64,000 nt of DNA from Caballeronia sordidicola. Its GTDB lineage: Bacteria; Pseudomonadota; Gammaproteobacteria; Burkholderiales; Burkholderiaceae. The notes under the pieces are model-generated. The model searched no databases and was not told the DNA's origin. It worked only from the letters and a program-made list of their open reading frames with translations. Of the stretch, positions 28,022-35,970 are shown piece after piece. The stretch lies in contig NZ_FCOC02000015.1 in the NCBI RefSeq assembly GCF_001544455.2, positions 109,298 through 173,297 of the forward strand. Direction: 5' to 3'. Position numbers and translations under genes: made by a program. The stretch's first letter is position 1. Each line of letters starts with the position of its first letter.

Positions 28022-28489
28022 ATGTTCATGACTGGTACCGTACAAATAAGACCGGTCGAGGAAGCCGACTACGCGCCATGGAAGCGTCTCTGGGACGGTT
28101 ATAACGCGTTCTACGGGCGCACCAAAGACACCGCGCTGCCGCAGGACATCAAGGACTCGACGTGGGCGCGATTTTTCGATGTCAACGAACCCGTGCACGC
28201 GTTGGTCGCAGAGCAAGATGGCAAGCTGATCGGCATCGTGCATTTCATCTATCATCGCAGCACGACCCTGCTCGGTCCTATTTGCTATCTGCAGGATTTG
28301 TTCACTGCGGAGGCCGCGAGAGGACACGGCGTGGGCCGCAAGCTGATCAACGGGGTGTATGCATGCGCGAAAAGCGCGGGTTCGGAGCGCGTTTATTGGC
28401 ATACCCACGAAACCAACGCCACGGCAATGCAGCTCTACGACAAGGTCGCCGATAAGCCGGGGTTCATGATGTACCGGCAAGCTCTTTGA
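28022..28489 (+). CDS. GNAT acetyltransferase
   Basis: The 155-residue protein shows the acetyl-CoA-binding motif A, LQDLFTAEAARGHGVGRKLI near residue 95 (R/Q-x-x-G-x-G/A type), and motif B HTHETNATAMQLYDKVAD near 130. It is separated by nine bases from the preceding GNAT gene and is likely in the same operon under the MocR regulator. The substrate is not evident. Confidence 0.9.
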   Translation: MFMTGTVQIRPVEEADYAPWKRLWDGYNAFYGRTKDTALPQDIKDSTWARFFDVNEPVHALVAEQDGKLIGIVHFIYHRSTTLLGPICYLQDLFTAEAARGHGVGRKLINGVYACAKSAGSERVYWHTHETNATAMQLYDKVADKPGFMMYRQAL

Positions 28490-28498
28490 TGGTTGAAT

Positions 28499-28534
28499 TC
28501 GCGCGCGATGCCCGTTCTCCCGCATCGCGCGCGA
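28499..28534. terminator. Strong hairpin between convergent genes
   Basis: TCGCGCGCGATGC is exactly repeated inverted as GCATCGCGCGCGA with a ten-base loop, giving a 13-bp perfect GC stem. It lies between the GNAT stop codon (28489) and the convergent monooxygenase stop (28542). Neither side has a T-run, so any termination would rely on the stem alone; position strongly suggests a two-way barrier. Confidence 0.55.
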
Positions 28535-28541
28535 GCAAACA

Positions 28542-30344
28542 TCACGACAGGTGGTGCACTTCCTGCAAGCCGTACACCGGCGTTTCAATGCCTTCCATGC
28601 GCGCCTTCAGTTGCAGCGAAAGATACTGCGAGTAATGCCGCGACTGATGCAGGTTGCCGCCATGAAACCACAACGCCTGTTGCTGCGTGGGTTTCCACAT
28701 GTTGCGCTGCTCGCCTTCCCACGGTCCCGGATCCTTGGTCGTGTTCGAACCCAGTCCCCACACCTTGCCGACCTTGTCCGCCACTTCGCGCGAGATCAGA
28801 TCCGCGGCCCAGCCGTTCATCGAACCATAACCGGTTGCGTAGACGACGAGATCCGCCTCGAGCTCGCTGCCGTCGCTGAGCACCACCGAATGCTCCTTCA
28901 GCTCGACCACGTCGACACCGCTCTTCAGCTTGATCTTGCCGTCCGCGACAAGATCCGACGCGCCCACGTCGATGTAATAGCCCGAACCGCGCCGCAGGTA
29001 TTTCATGAACAGGCCCGAGCCATCGTCGCCGAAATCGAGCATGAAGCCTCGCTTCTCCAGGCGCTCGTAGAACTCGGCGTCACGCTTCTTGATGGCGTCG
29101 TAGACCGGAATCTGGAACTCATGCAGGATCTTGTACGGAATCGATGCAAACGTCAGATCGGCTTTCATTGTCGTCATGCCGGAGGCCACGGCGCGTTCCG
29201 AGTAGAGATCGCCGAGCGCGAGTTCCATCAGCGAATCCGACTTCACAATATGCGTGGACGAACGCTGCACCATGGTCACATCCACGCCGGCTTCCCACAG
29301 CGCCGCGCAGATATCGTGCGATGAATTGTTCGCGCCGATCACAACGACCTTCTTCCCCTTGTACGCGTCAGGCCCCGGATGTTGCGACGAGTGATGCTGC
29401 TCGCCCTTGAATACATCCATGCCCTTGAACCGGGGCACGTTGGCCTTGCCCGACATGCCAGTGGCGAGCACAAGCTGTTTCGGCCGGAGCGTCACGTTCT
29501 CGCCGTTGCGCTCGACTTCCACGATCCACTCGCCGGCCGATTCGTCGTAGCGTGCCGACTTGCACGTTGTCGCCCCCCAGTAGTTCAGCTCCATCACTTT
29601 CGTGTACATCTCCAGCCAGTCGCCAATCTTGTCTTTCGGCGAAAACACAGGCCAGTTGTCGGGAAACGGCAGGTACGGCATGTGGTCGTACCAGACCGGA
29701 TCATGCAGGCACAGCGTCTTGTAGCGGGCCCGCCACGCGTCGCCGGGCTTTTCGTTCTTGTCCACGATGATGGTCGGCACACCCAGTTGGCGCATCCGCG
29801 CGCCAAGCGCAATGCCGCCCTGTCCGCCCCCCACGATCAGGCAGTACGGCTGCTTCTCGTAACCCAGCGTTTCCTGTTCAGCCGCACGCTTTTCCGTCCA
29901 GCTCGTGCGGTCGGTGCGCGCGCCGTGTTCGGCACCCATCGGCCGCTTCCGACCTTTCGGCTCTTCATGACCCTTGAGTTCGGTCATGGTGGTGAGCAGC
30001 GTCCAGATCAGGCCGTCCCTTACGCGGATGAAACCTGTCCCGCGTGCGACGCCAGTTTCGAACGTGATCCAGGCTTGCGTCACACCGTCGGATTCGGTCG
30101 CCGTTTCGCCGTCCGCGATTTTCAGCTTCGAGGGCTTGACGGCGTTCAACTGCGCATCGAGCATGGCGGCGATCTGCTCCCGTCCTTCCATGGTCTTGAT
30201 GTTCCAGGTGAACGCGACAAGGTCGCGCCAGTAGCCGTCGGGTTGGAATAGCGCAGCGGCAGCGCTTGCGTCACCACTTCTCAGCGCGGCTTCGAACGCC
30301 TCCAGGATCTGGGAGATAGTCTGGTTCGGATTGGTTTCAGGCAT
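28542..30344 (-). CDS. FAD-dependent monooxygenase with N-terminal SnoaL-like domain
   Basis: The 600-residue protein opens with an NTF2/SnoaL-like domain (about residues 1-125), followed by an FAD site GGGQGGIALGARM near 170, and an NADPH site VVIGANNSSHD near 335. FKGEQHHSSQH resembles the FxGxxxHxxxW fingerprint of flavin monooxygenases, with His in the last position. VVYATGY near 525 is the late ATG-like motif. It could oxygenate a ketone, amine or similar small molecule. It is the last gene of a set containing an aldehyde dehydrogenase and two AcoR-like regulators. A GGAGGAG site precedes the ATG. Confidence 0.9.
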   Translation of the reverse strand: MPETNPNQTISQILEAFEAALRSGDASAAAALFQPDGYWRDLVAFTWNIKTMEGREQIAAMLDAQLNAVKPSKLKIADGETATESDGVTQAWITFETGVARGTGFIRVRDGLIWTLLTTMTELKGHEEPKGRKRPMGAEHGARTDRTSWTEKRAAEQETLGYEKQPYCLIVGGGQGGIALGARMRQLGVPTIIVDKNEKPGDAWRARYKTLCLHDPVWYDHMPYLPFPDNWPVFSPKDKIGDWLEMYTKVMELNYWGATTCKSARYDESAGEWIVEVERNGENVTLRPKQLVLATGMSGKANVPRFKGMDVFKGEQHHSSQHPGPDAYKGKKVVVIGANNSSHDICAALWEAGVDVTMVQRSSTHIVKSDSLMELALGDLYSERAVASGMTTMKADLTFASIPYKILHEFQIPVYDAIKKRDAEFYERLEKRGFMLDFGDDGSGLFMKYLRRGSGYYIDVGASDLVADGKIKLKSGVDVVELKEHSVVLSDGSELEADLVVYATGYGSMNGWAADLISREVADKVGKVWGLGSNTTKDPGPWEGEQRNMWKPTQQQALWFHGGNLHQSRHYSQYLSLQLKARMEGIETPVYGLQEVHHLS

Positions 30345-30428
30345 GGTCGCTCCTCCATTAAATATGGATCACTAAACATCGGTTGAATAACGCGGGTTCT
30401 TTGCCCGCTGGAAAAGATGCTGTTCAAG

Positions 30429-31571
30429 CTAGCGCCGGTGAGGCGCTACGATTCCCAACTTCGCAATACGTCTATAAAGCGTCGCCCGCGAAATACCTAA
30501 CGCTTGCGCGGCAGTGAGCGGCCGCCACTTGGCTTCGGTCATCGCGGCGGTGATGCGGTTGCGCTCCAGCACTTCGTTTTCCGATAACGCCGGCTGCGCC
30601 CCCTCCTTTACCTGCGGCGTCGGCGTGCTCGTCGCAGCGCGCGCAACAGGCTGCCTCACGCGTGCATGCAGCGCAGCGCCGGACGCGATCAATCTGAATG
30701 AAATGAAGTCGCGCCCTGGACGTGCATCGAGCAGCCGTTCCGCGCGGATATCGAAAAGCTCGCCGACATGGCGCGGCAACTGATTGAGTCCAGGGACGCA
30801 CTCCTTCGCGCGCCGGTTTGCGGCGACGGCGAAACCGCGTGCGTCGAAGGCGATAAGGATTTCGGGTTGCGCTTCAACATAATGGCGGCTGCGATGCGCA
30901 AGCAACACCCAGCACTGCGTGGTCGCATTCAGAAAGAAACCGTCCTCAATCAACACCGCGCTCTGACGCACGATGTGGTTCACGAGCCGCTGGCTTTCGC
31001 GCTCTTCCGGCGAGCGCACTGCCGATGCATCCAGCACGCCGATCAACTCTCCCTGCACGCCGAAGATGGGCGACGCACTGCACGTGAGCGTGGTGAACGC
31101 CGCGCGAAAATGATCGGTCCTGTGCACGGTGATCGGTTCGGCATCGAGCAGCACCGACGCAACGCCGCACGTGCCCTCTTCGCGTTCGGACCAGCATGAG
31201 CCGGGATAAAGCCCCGCGCGCTTGAACTCGTGACGCCGGTCGCGATCGACCCGGTAATCGATCGTGACGCCTTGCGCGTCGGTCAGCATCACACAGTAAT
31301 CCGCTTCGCGAACAGTCTCGTGCAACCGGGACAAACATTGCCCGGACGCGCGCAGCACGGTTTCCTCGCGCTGCTGGATATTGCGTAATTCGGGGACGGT
31401 CAGAATGCGCGGACCCATGGTCGCGCCCGGATCGAGATGATATTGCTCGAGCGACCGCCTGTACGACGAAGCAAGCCTGACCGAATCGGCGTTCGCATCC
31501 CGACTGCTCACGCGGCCTTCAATCACGCTGCGTACGCGATCAATATGTCTGGTCTGCGAAACATACGGCAT
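30429..31571 (-). CDS. AcoR-like regulator lacking the sigma-54 AAA+ domain
   Basis: The 380-residue protein has an N-terminal region and GAF-type sensor (about residues 60-250, including GSCWSEREEGTCGVASVL) like that of AcoR activators. It ends with a Fis-type helix-turn-helix, LTAAQALGISRATLYRRIAKLG. The central AAA+ ATPase with its GAFTGA motif is missing, and only a linker is left, so it cannot activate sigma-54 polymerase by itself. It probably acts as a simple DNA-binding regulator or modulates the full-length activator encoded next to it. The ATG at 31571 has a GGAG site. Confidence 0.87.
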   Translation of the reverse strand: MPYVSQTRHIDRVRSVIEGRVSSRDANADSVRLASSYRRSLEQYHLDPGATMGPRILTVPELRNIQQREETVLRASGQCLSRLHETVREADYCVMLTDAQGVTIDYRVDRDRRHEFKRAGLYPGSCWSEREEGTCGVASVLLDAEPITVHRTDHFRAAFTTLTCSASPIFGVQGELIGVLDASAVRSPEERESQRLVNHIVRQSAVLIEDGFFLNATTQCWVLLAHRSRHYVEAQPEILIAFDARGFAVAANRRAKECVPGLNQLPRHVGELFDIRAERLLDARPGRDFISFRLIASGAALHARVRQPVARAATSTPTPQVKEGAQPALSENEVLERNRITAAMTEAKWRPLTAAQALGISRATLYRRIAKLGIVAPHRR

Positions 31572-31686
31572 GAAGAGTCTCCGGCGGATTCGGCTATGCG
31601 CGAACGTTCACTGAAACATCCTGGCATGGTGACGTTTTATCACGCGTGTTCCGGGAGATCACACCGCAGTGCACCATCCTCGCGAA

Positions 31687-31702
31687 TGAGACGTTTGTCT
31701 CA
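31687..31702. promoter_or_regulatory. 16-bp palindrome upstream of the GAF-HTH regulator gene
   Basis: TGAGAC-GTTT-GTCTCA is a perfect 6-bp inverted repeat. It lies in the 142-base gap upstream of the 30429-31571 gene, right after the end of the sigma-54 activator gene. The size fits a dimer-binding operator, possibly for one of the two Fis-type regulators next to it. Confidence 0.45.
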
Positions 31703-31713
31703 AACGGCGTCGA

Positions 31714-33669
31714 TCAGCGGCGACGTGATTGCCCAAGCGCCGCCATCTTCCGGTACAGCGTATTGCGCGACACACCAAGCATGCGCGCGGCGGCCGATAC
31801 ATTGCCGCCGTGCTTGTCGAGCGCAGCAGAGACGGCGGTCAGTGCAAGATGGTCCAGACGTATGTTCTCTTTCAAGACCGGCTGCAATGCCACGCCTTGA
31901 TACTCCAGAAAATCTTCCGGAAGATGGTTGAGCCGGATCGTGGTCTCGTCGTCATTGAGCATTGCGCAGGCGGTCTTCAGCACGTTGGCAAGCTGGCGAA
32001 AATTTCCCGGCCACGCGTGTTGCGTGAAAGCGTCGAGAACCTCCGGTGAAACCCTGATAGCAGGCCCGTTCGCGCGCTCGGCCCTCAGGATCTTTTCAAC
32101 CGTCACCGCAAGATCCGTGCGTTGCCGCAGCGGCGGCAAGGTCACGAGCAAACCGTTGATGCGGTAGTAGAGGTCCTCGCGAAACTCGCCGCTGCTCACG
32201 CGTTCACGCAAGTTTCGGTTGGTCGCGCAAATCAATGCGAAGTCGACCGGCACGCAACGCGCGCTGCCCAGCGGCGTCACCGTATGGTCCTGCAGTACGC
32301 GCAACAAGCGGCTTTGCAGGGCGAGCGGCATATCGCCTATTTCGTCTAGGAACAACGTGCCGCCATCGGCCTGCAGGATCTTGCCGCGCGCGCCTCGCTT
32401 CGATGCACCCGTGAACGCGCCCTCTTCGTAACCGAATAATTCGGACTCGATCAATGTATCGGGAATGGACGCGCAATTCACCGCGACGAACGGTCCGTCG
32501 CTGCGCGGCGAATCCCTGTGCACCGCGCTCGCGAGTACATCTTTGCCCGTCCCCGTCTCGCCGCCGATCAGGATCGGAATGTTCTTGCCCATGACCTTGC
32601 GCACGCGTTCGACGAGCGCCGCCACTTGCGGGTCGCCAGTGAGCAGATAGCGCAGGCCGGACAACCTGGCTTGAGGCTCCGGCGTGCGTTTGCGTGCGGT
32701 AACGTCCGTGATCTCGCTTGCGTCCGTGCTGAATGCGACCGGCGTGGAGCGCCTGAAGTCCACGCTCGCGAAAACATTCACGCCGCTTGGCAAGCGCAAT
32801 GAAATCAGCCGGTCGCTCGGCGTGACCATACCGTGGCGCATGAGATCAACCAGCTCGCCGCAGGAAACATTGAACAGCGATGACAAGCCATGCGCCTTGA
32901 GCGACGCAAGCGGCAAGCCAAACTGAAACTGCGCACTGCGATTCGCGGAGAGAAACCGGCCATCGGCCCGAAACGCGGCGATGCCTTCCATCAACGTGCC
33001 GATAAACTCGGGACGCCCGTGGAAATGAATGCGCAAGGCCTCGGGAAACGCGCTCGTGAACAAATGGTTCTCGATCATCTGCGCCGACATCTTGGCAAGC
33101 GCCATGGTGTGGCGGCTATGGCCGCGGCAATCGCCGGATACGTCGAGCACGCCCAACAACTCGCCGAAAGGATCGAGTATTGGCACGCTGGAGCAGGCGA
33201 GGAACTGATTGGCGCGCAGATAATGCTGGTCGCCGAGGATCATGGTGGGCTCGCCGGCGGCTATGGTGGTGCCCACGGCGTTGGTGCCCTGCTGCTGTTC
33301 GCTCCACAAGGCGCCCGGACGCAACGCCACGCGATCCGCGCGCGCCAGGAAATCGTCGTCACCCAGCGAATGAAGGATCAAGCCTTGTGAATCGGTCAGC
33401 ACGACCATGCTGTGCGTATTTGCAATCTGCCCGTAGAGCGTTTCGATCACCGGCAGCGCATGCGTGCACAGCGCGCGGTTCTGTTCGCGCTTGAGCAGCA
33501 AGTCGGGTTCGCCGAGCACGCTGTAGTCAGGACGCATGGTTTCCGAGAGGCCGAAACCGCGGGACCTTTCGTGCGATTGCCTGATGACGTCGAGCACTTC
33601 GATACGGTTCGAACCGCTCAATCCGCTCAACGCATTTACCCGGCCTGAAGAAAGCGGGTCCATAGCCAT
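31714..33669 (-). CDS. Sigma-54-dependent activator, AcoR-like
   Basis: The 651-residue protein has an N-terminal GAF sensor (about residues 65-225, with GALWSEQQQGTNAVGTTI), then an AAA+ domain with Walker A GGETGTGKD, the sigma-54 contact motif GAFTGA and Walker B GGTLFLDEIGD. A Fis-type helix-turn-helix is at the end (AAARMLGVSRNTLYRKMAALG). It should activate -24/-12 promoters; the best candidate is at 35834-35849, upstream of the aldehyde dehydrogenase gene. The start at 33669 is supported by GGAGGAGACA; the ATG at 33684 lacks this. Confidence 0.93.
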   Translation of the reverse strand: MAMDPLSSGRVNALSGLSGSNRIEVLDVIRQSHERSRGFGLSETMRPDYSVLGEPDLLLKREQNRALCTHALPVIETLYGQIANTHSMVVLTDSQGLILHSLGDDDFLARADRVALRPGALWSEQQQGTNAVGTTIAAGEPTMILGDQHYLRANQFLACSSVPILDPFGELLGVLDVSGDCRGHSRHTMALAKMSAQMIENHLFTSAFPEALRIHFHGRPEFIGTLMEGIAAFRADGRFLSANRSAQFQFGLPLASLKAHGLSSLFNVSCGELVDLMRHGMVTPSDRLISLRLPSGVNVFASVDFRRSTPVAFSTDASEITDVTARKRTPEPQARLSGLRYLLTGDPQVAALVERVRKVMGKNIPILIGGETGTGKDVLASAVHRDSPRSDGPFVAVNCASIPDTLIESELFGYEEGAFTGASKRGARGKILQADGGTLFLDEIGDMPLALQSRLLRVLQDHTVTPLGSARCVPVDFALICATNRNLRERVSSGEFREDLYYRINGLLVTLPPLRQRTDLAVTVEKILRAERANGPAIRVSPEVLDAFTQHAWPGNFRQLANVLKTACAMLNDDETTIRLNHLPEDFLEYQGVALQPVLKENIRLDHLALTAVSAALDKHGGNVSAAARMLGVSRNTLYRKMAALGQSRRR

Positions 33670-33675
33670 TGTCTC

Positions 33676-33695
33676 CTCCGCCAACGTTCGCGGAG
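33676..33695 (-). promoter_or_regulatory. Hairpin overlapping the ribosome-binding site of the sigma-54 activator
   Basis: CTCCGC and GCGGAG pair around an eight-base loop, and the second arm contains part of the GGAGGAG site of the activator gene. Folding could limit its translation. The hairpin is short (6 bp), so the role is a suggestion only. Confidence 0.3.
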
Positions 33696-33771
33696 GGAGG
33701 CGGTGGCAAGCTCCGTCCGTTGCGTGGTCGATCGAGACAATGTACCACTACCAACGGCGTCTTTCCCGGCT

Positions 33772-34164
33772 TCAACCTGTTACATGCTCGACCGGATGTT
33801 CGTCGAGCCATGCGGATTCGTTGTCGTCGAATAGGCGCGAGCGCGTGAGAAAACGCAGACCGCTTGGGCGTTCCAGCGAAAACATGCCGCCGTTGCCCGG
33901 TACGCAATCAATGATCAATTGCGTGTGCTGCCAGTACTCGAATTGCGAATCGCTCATGTAGAACGGCACGCCGCCAATCTCGCCGAGCTTTACGTCGGAC
34001 GAACCGACCATGAACTCTGCAACTGGAAAGCACATGGGCGCGCTGCCGTCGCAGCAACCGCCAGATTGATGAAACAATATCTGCCCGTGTTCAGCCTTGA
34101 GCTTTTCGATCAGTTCGATTGCCGCGGGCGTGGCGGTCACGCGTGAAACTTCATCGTGGCTCAT
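33772..34164 (-). CDS. DUF779 family protein
   Basis: The 130-residue protein contains ILFHQSGGCCDGSAPMCFP near residue 32, with a Cys-Cys pair and a further Cys that could bind metal, and QFEYWQHTQLIIDCVPGNGGMFSLE later, both typical of DUF779. The family has unknown function and is often encoded directly after an aldehyde dehydrogenase, as here (76 bases downstream). The ATG at 34164 is preferred over a GTG at 34176, which has no better ribosome-binding site. Confidence 0.9.
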   Translation of the reverse strand: MSHDEVSRVTATPAAIELIEKLKAEHGQILFHQSGGCCDGSAPMCFPVAEFMVGSSDVKLGEIGGVPFYMSDSQFEYWQHTQLIIDCVPGNGGMFSLERPSGLRFLTRSRLFDDNESAWLDEHPVEHVTG

Positions 34165-34240
34165 CAGGGTTTCCACTTAAAAGTGCGAGGGGCAAGCCGC
34201 GCTGCACATGCGCAAGCGGCTCGCCGTCAGACTACCCGGT

Positions 34241-35761
34241 TTAGAAGAAGCCGAGCGGTTTGTCGCTATAGCTGACCAGCAGGTTTTTCGTCTGCTGATA
34301 GTGGTCGAGCATCATCTTGTGATTCTCGCGGCCAATGCCCGATTGCTTGTAACCGCCGAACGCGGCGTGCGCAGGATAAGCGTGATAGCAATTGGTCCAT
34401 ACACGGCCTGCCTGGATGTCGCGGCCGAATCTGTACGCTCGCGTGCCATCACGTGTCCATACGCCCGCGCCGAGACCGTAGAGCGTGTCGTTGGCAATCT
34501 CGAGCGCTTGCGCTTCGTCCTTGAAGGTTGTCACCGACACCACCGGCCCGAAGATTTCCTCCTGGAAAATGCGCATCTTGTTGTGGCCTTTGAAGACGGT
34601 CGGCTTGATGTAGTAACCATTCTTCAATTCGCCATCCAGCGCATTGCGCTCTCCACCGATCAGGCATTCGGCGCCCTCCTGTTTGCCGAGATCGATATAC
34701 GACAGGATTTTTTCGAGCTGTTCCTGCGAGGCTTGCGCGCCGATCATCGTCTTCGAATCAAGCGGATGACCCTGGCTGATCGCGGCCACGCGCTTGAGCG
34801 CACGCTCGATGAACTTGTCGTAAATGCTTTCTTCAATCAGCACGCGCGACGGGCAGGTACAGACTTCGCCCTGGTTCAGCGCGAACATGGCGAAGCCTTC
34901 GAGCGCCTTGTCGAAGAAACTGTCGTCCGCGTTCATCACGTCGGCAAAGAAAATGTTCGGGCTCTTGCCGCCGAGTTCGAGCGTCACCGGAATCAGGTTC
35001 TGGCTTGCGTACTGCATGATCAGGCGGCCAGTCGTGGTCTCGCCGGTGAACGCGATCTTCGAAATGCGCTTGTTCGACGCAAGCGGCTTGCCCGCCTCCA
35101 GTCCAAAACCATTGACCACATTCAGCACGCCGGCCGGCAGCAGGTCCTCGATCAATTCAAGCAACACCAGAATGGATGCAGGCGTCTGCTCCGCAGGCTT
35201 GAGAACCACGCAATTGCCGGCGGCAAGGGCGGGGGCAAGCTTCCATACCGCCATCAGGATCGGGAAATTCCACGGAATGATCTGGCCGACCACGCCAAGC
35301 GGCTCGTGAAAATGATAAGCGACCGTGTCGTTGTCGATCTGCGAAATCGAGCCTTCCTGCGCACGTACGGCGCCGGCGAAATAGCGGAAATGATCGATGG
35401 CGAGCGGGATATCCGCAGCCATGGTTTCACGCAGCGGCTTGCCGTTATCGATGGTCTCGGCCACCGCAATGCGCGTCAGGTTCGCCTCCATGCGGTCGGC
35501 GATCTTGTTCAGAATGTTGGCGCGCTCCGTGGCCGAGGTCTTGCCCCATGCGATTTTGGCTTTGTGCGCCGCATCAAGCGCCTGCTCGATATCGGCTTCG
35601 CGCGAACGGGGAATGGACGTGAACGCTTCGCCTGTGATCGGCGAGATGTTGTCGAAGTATTCACCGCCTACGGGCTCAACCCATTTTCCACCGATGTAAT
35701 TGCCATACTGCTTTTTGTACGGGAAATCGGTGTTCAGGAACTGCATCTCAGCGTGATTCAT
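34241..35761 (-). CDS. NAD(P)-dependent aldehyde dehydrogenase (ExaC/AldA-like)
   Basis: The 506-residue enzyme has GQIIPWNFPILMAVWKLAPALAAGN, the catalytic Glu in VTLELGGKSPNIFF, and the catalytic Cys in FALNQGEVCTCPSR. The C-terminal YHAYPAHAAFGGYKQSGIGRE is typical of acetaldehyde/chloroacetaldehyde dehydrogenases. It oxidises a short-chain aldehyde to the acid, with NAD+. The ATG at 35761 has an AGGAG site; a longer frame to 35974 is unsupported. A sigma-54 promoter and upstream palindrome precede it, and DUF779 and a sigma-54 activator follow. Confidence 0.95.
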   Translation of the reverse strand: MNHAEMQFLNTDFPYKKQYGNYIGGKWVEPVGGEYFDNISPITGEAFTSIPRSREADIEQALDAAHKAKIAWGKTSATERANILNKIADRMEANLTRIAVAETIDNGKPLRETMAADIPLAIDHFRYFAGAVRAQEGSISQIDNDTVAYHFHEPLGVVGQIIPWNFPILMAVWKLAPALAAGNCVVLKPAEQTPASILVLLELIEDLLPAGVLNVVNGFGLEAGKPLASNKRISKIAFTGETTTGRLIMQYASQNLIPVTLELGGKSPNIFFADVMNADDSFFDKALEGFAMFALNQGEVCTCPSRVLIEESIYDKFIERALKRVAAISQGHPLDSKTMIGAQASQEQLEKILSYIDLGKQEGAECLIGGERNALDGELKNGYYIKPTVFKGHNKMRIFQEEIFGPVVSVTTFKDEAQALEIANDTLYGLGAGVWTRDGTRAYRFGRDIQAGRVWTNCYHAYPAHAAFGGYKQSGIGRENHKMMLDHYQQTKNLLVSYSDKPLGFF

Positions 35762-35833
35762 GTGCGTGCTCCTCGCGTGTCGGTGAGTGTGACCGTCCCG
35801 GCGAACATTGCCCTGGCCGGTGGAAATCTGCAC

Positions 35834-35849
35834 GCGAGATGCATGCCAA
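35834..35849 (-). promoter_or_regulatory. Sigma-54 (-24/-12) promoter of the aldehyde dehydrogenase gene
   Basis: On the minus strand TTGGCATGCATCTCGC matches the consensus TTGGCACG-N4-TTGC with two mismatches and the exact GG-N10-GC spacing. Transcription would begin about 12 bases further on, leaving a leader of about 60 bases before the ATG at 35761. A gene for a full sigma-54 activator lies in the same cluster. Confidence 0.75.
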
Positions 35850-35905
35850 CGAACCTGAGGCGAATATATACAAGGCGTGCGAGCGTTTGAGCCTATCGCT
35901 CCTGT

Positions 35906-35930
35906 TGTTCCATTGCTCCGTTTCGGAACA
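35906..35930. promoter_or_regulatory. Candidate activator-binding palindrome
   Basis: TGTTCC and GGAACA are arranged as an inverted repeat with 13 bases between them. The element lies about 57 to 80 bases upstream of the -24 box, near the usual place of a sigma-54 upstream activating sequence. The palindrome is seen; binding by the AcoR-like protein is inferred. Confidence 0.5.
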
Positions 35931-35970
35931 CTTGCGCCGGACACTGTGATGAAACAGAACACGCTTGCCT

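Noticed and set aside
30393..30409. Sigma-54 promoter upstream of the FAD monooxygenase
   Set aside because: GG-N10-GC spacing is present but five consensus positions are missed, and the sequence is a small GC hairpin (GCGGG/CCCGC) instead.
34208..35890. 560-residue plus-strand frame inside the aldehyde dehydrogenase gene
   Set aside because: Antisense shadow; the minus strand encodes an intact dehydrogenase with catalytic Glu and Cys.
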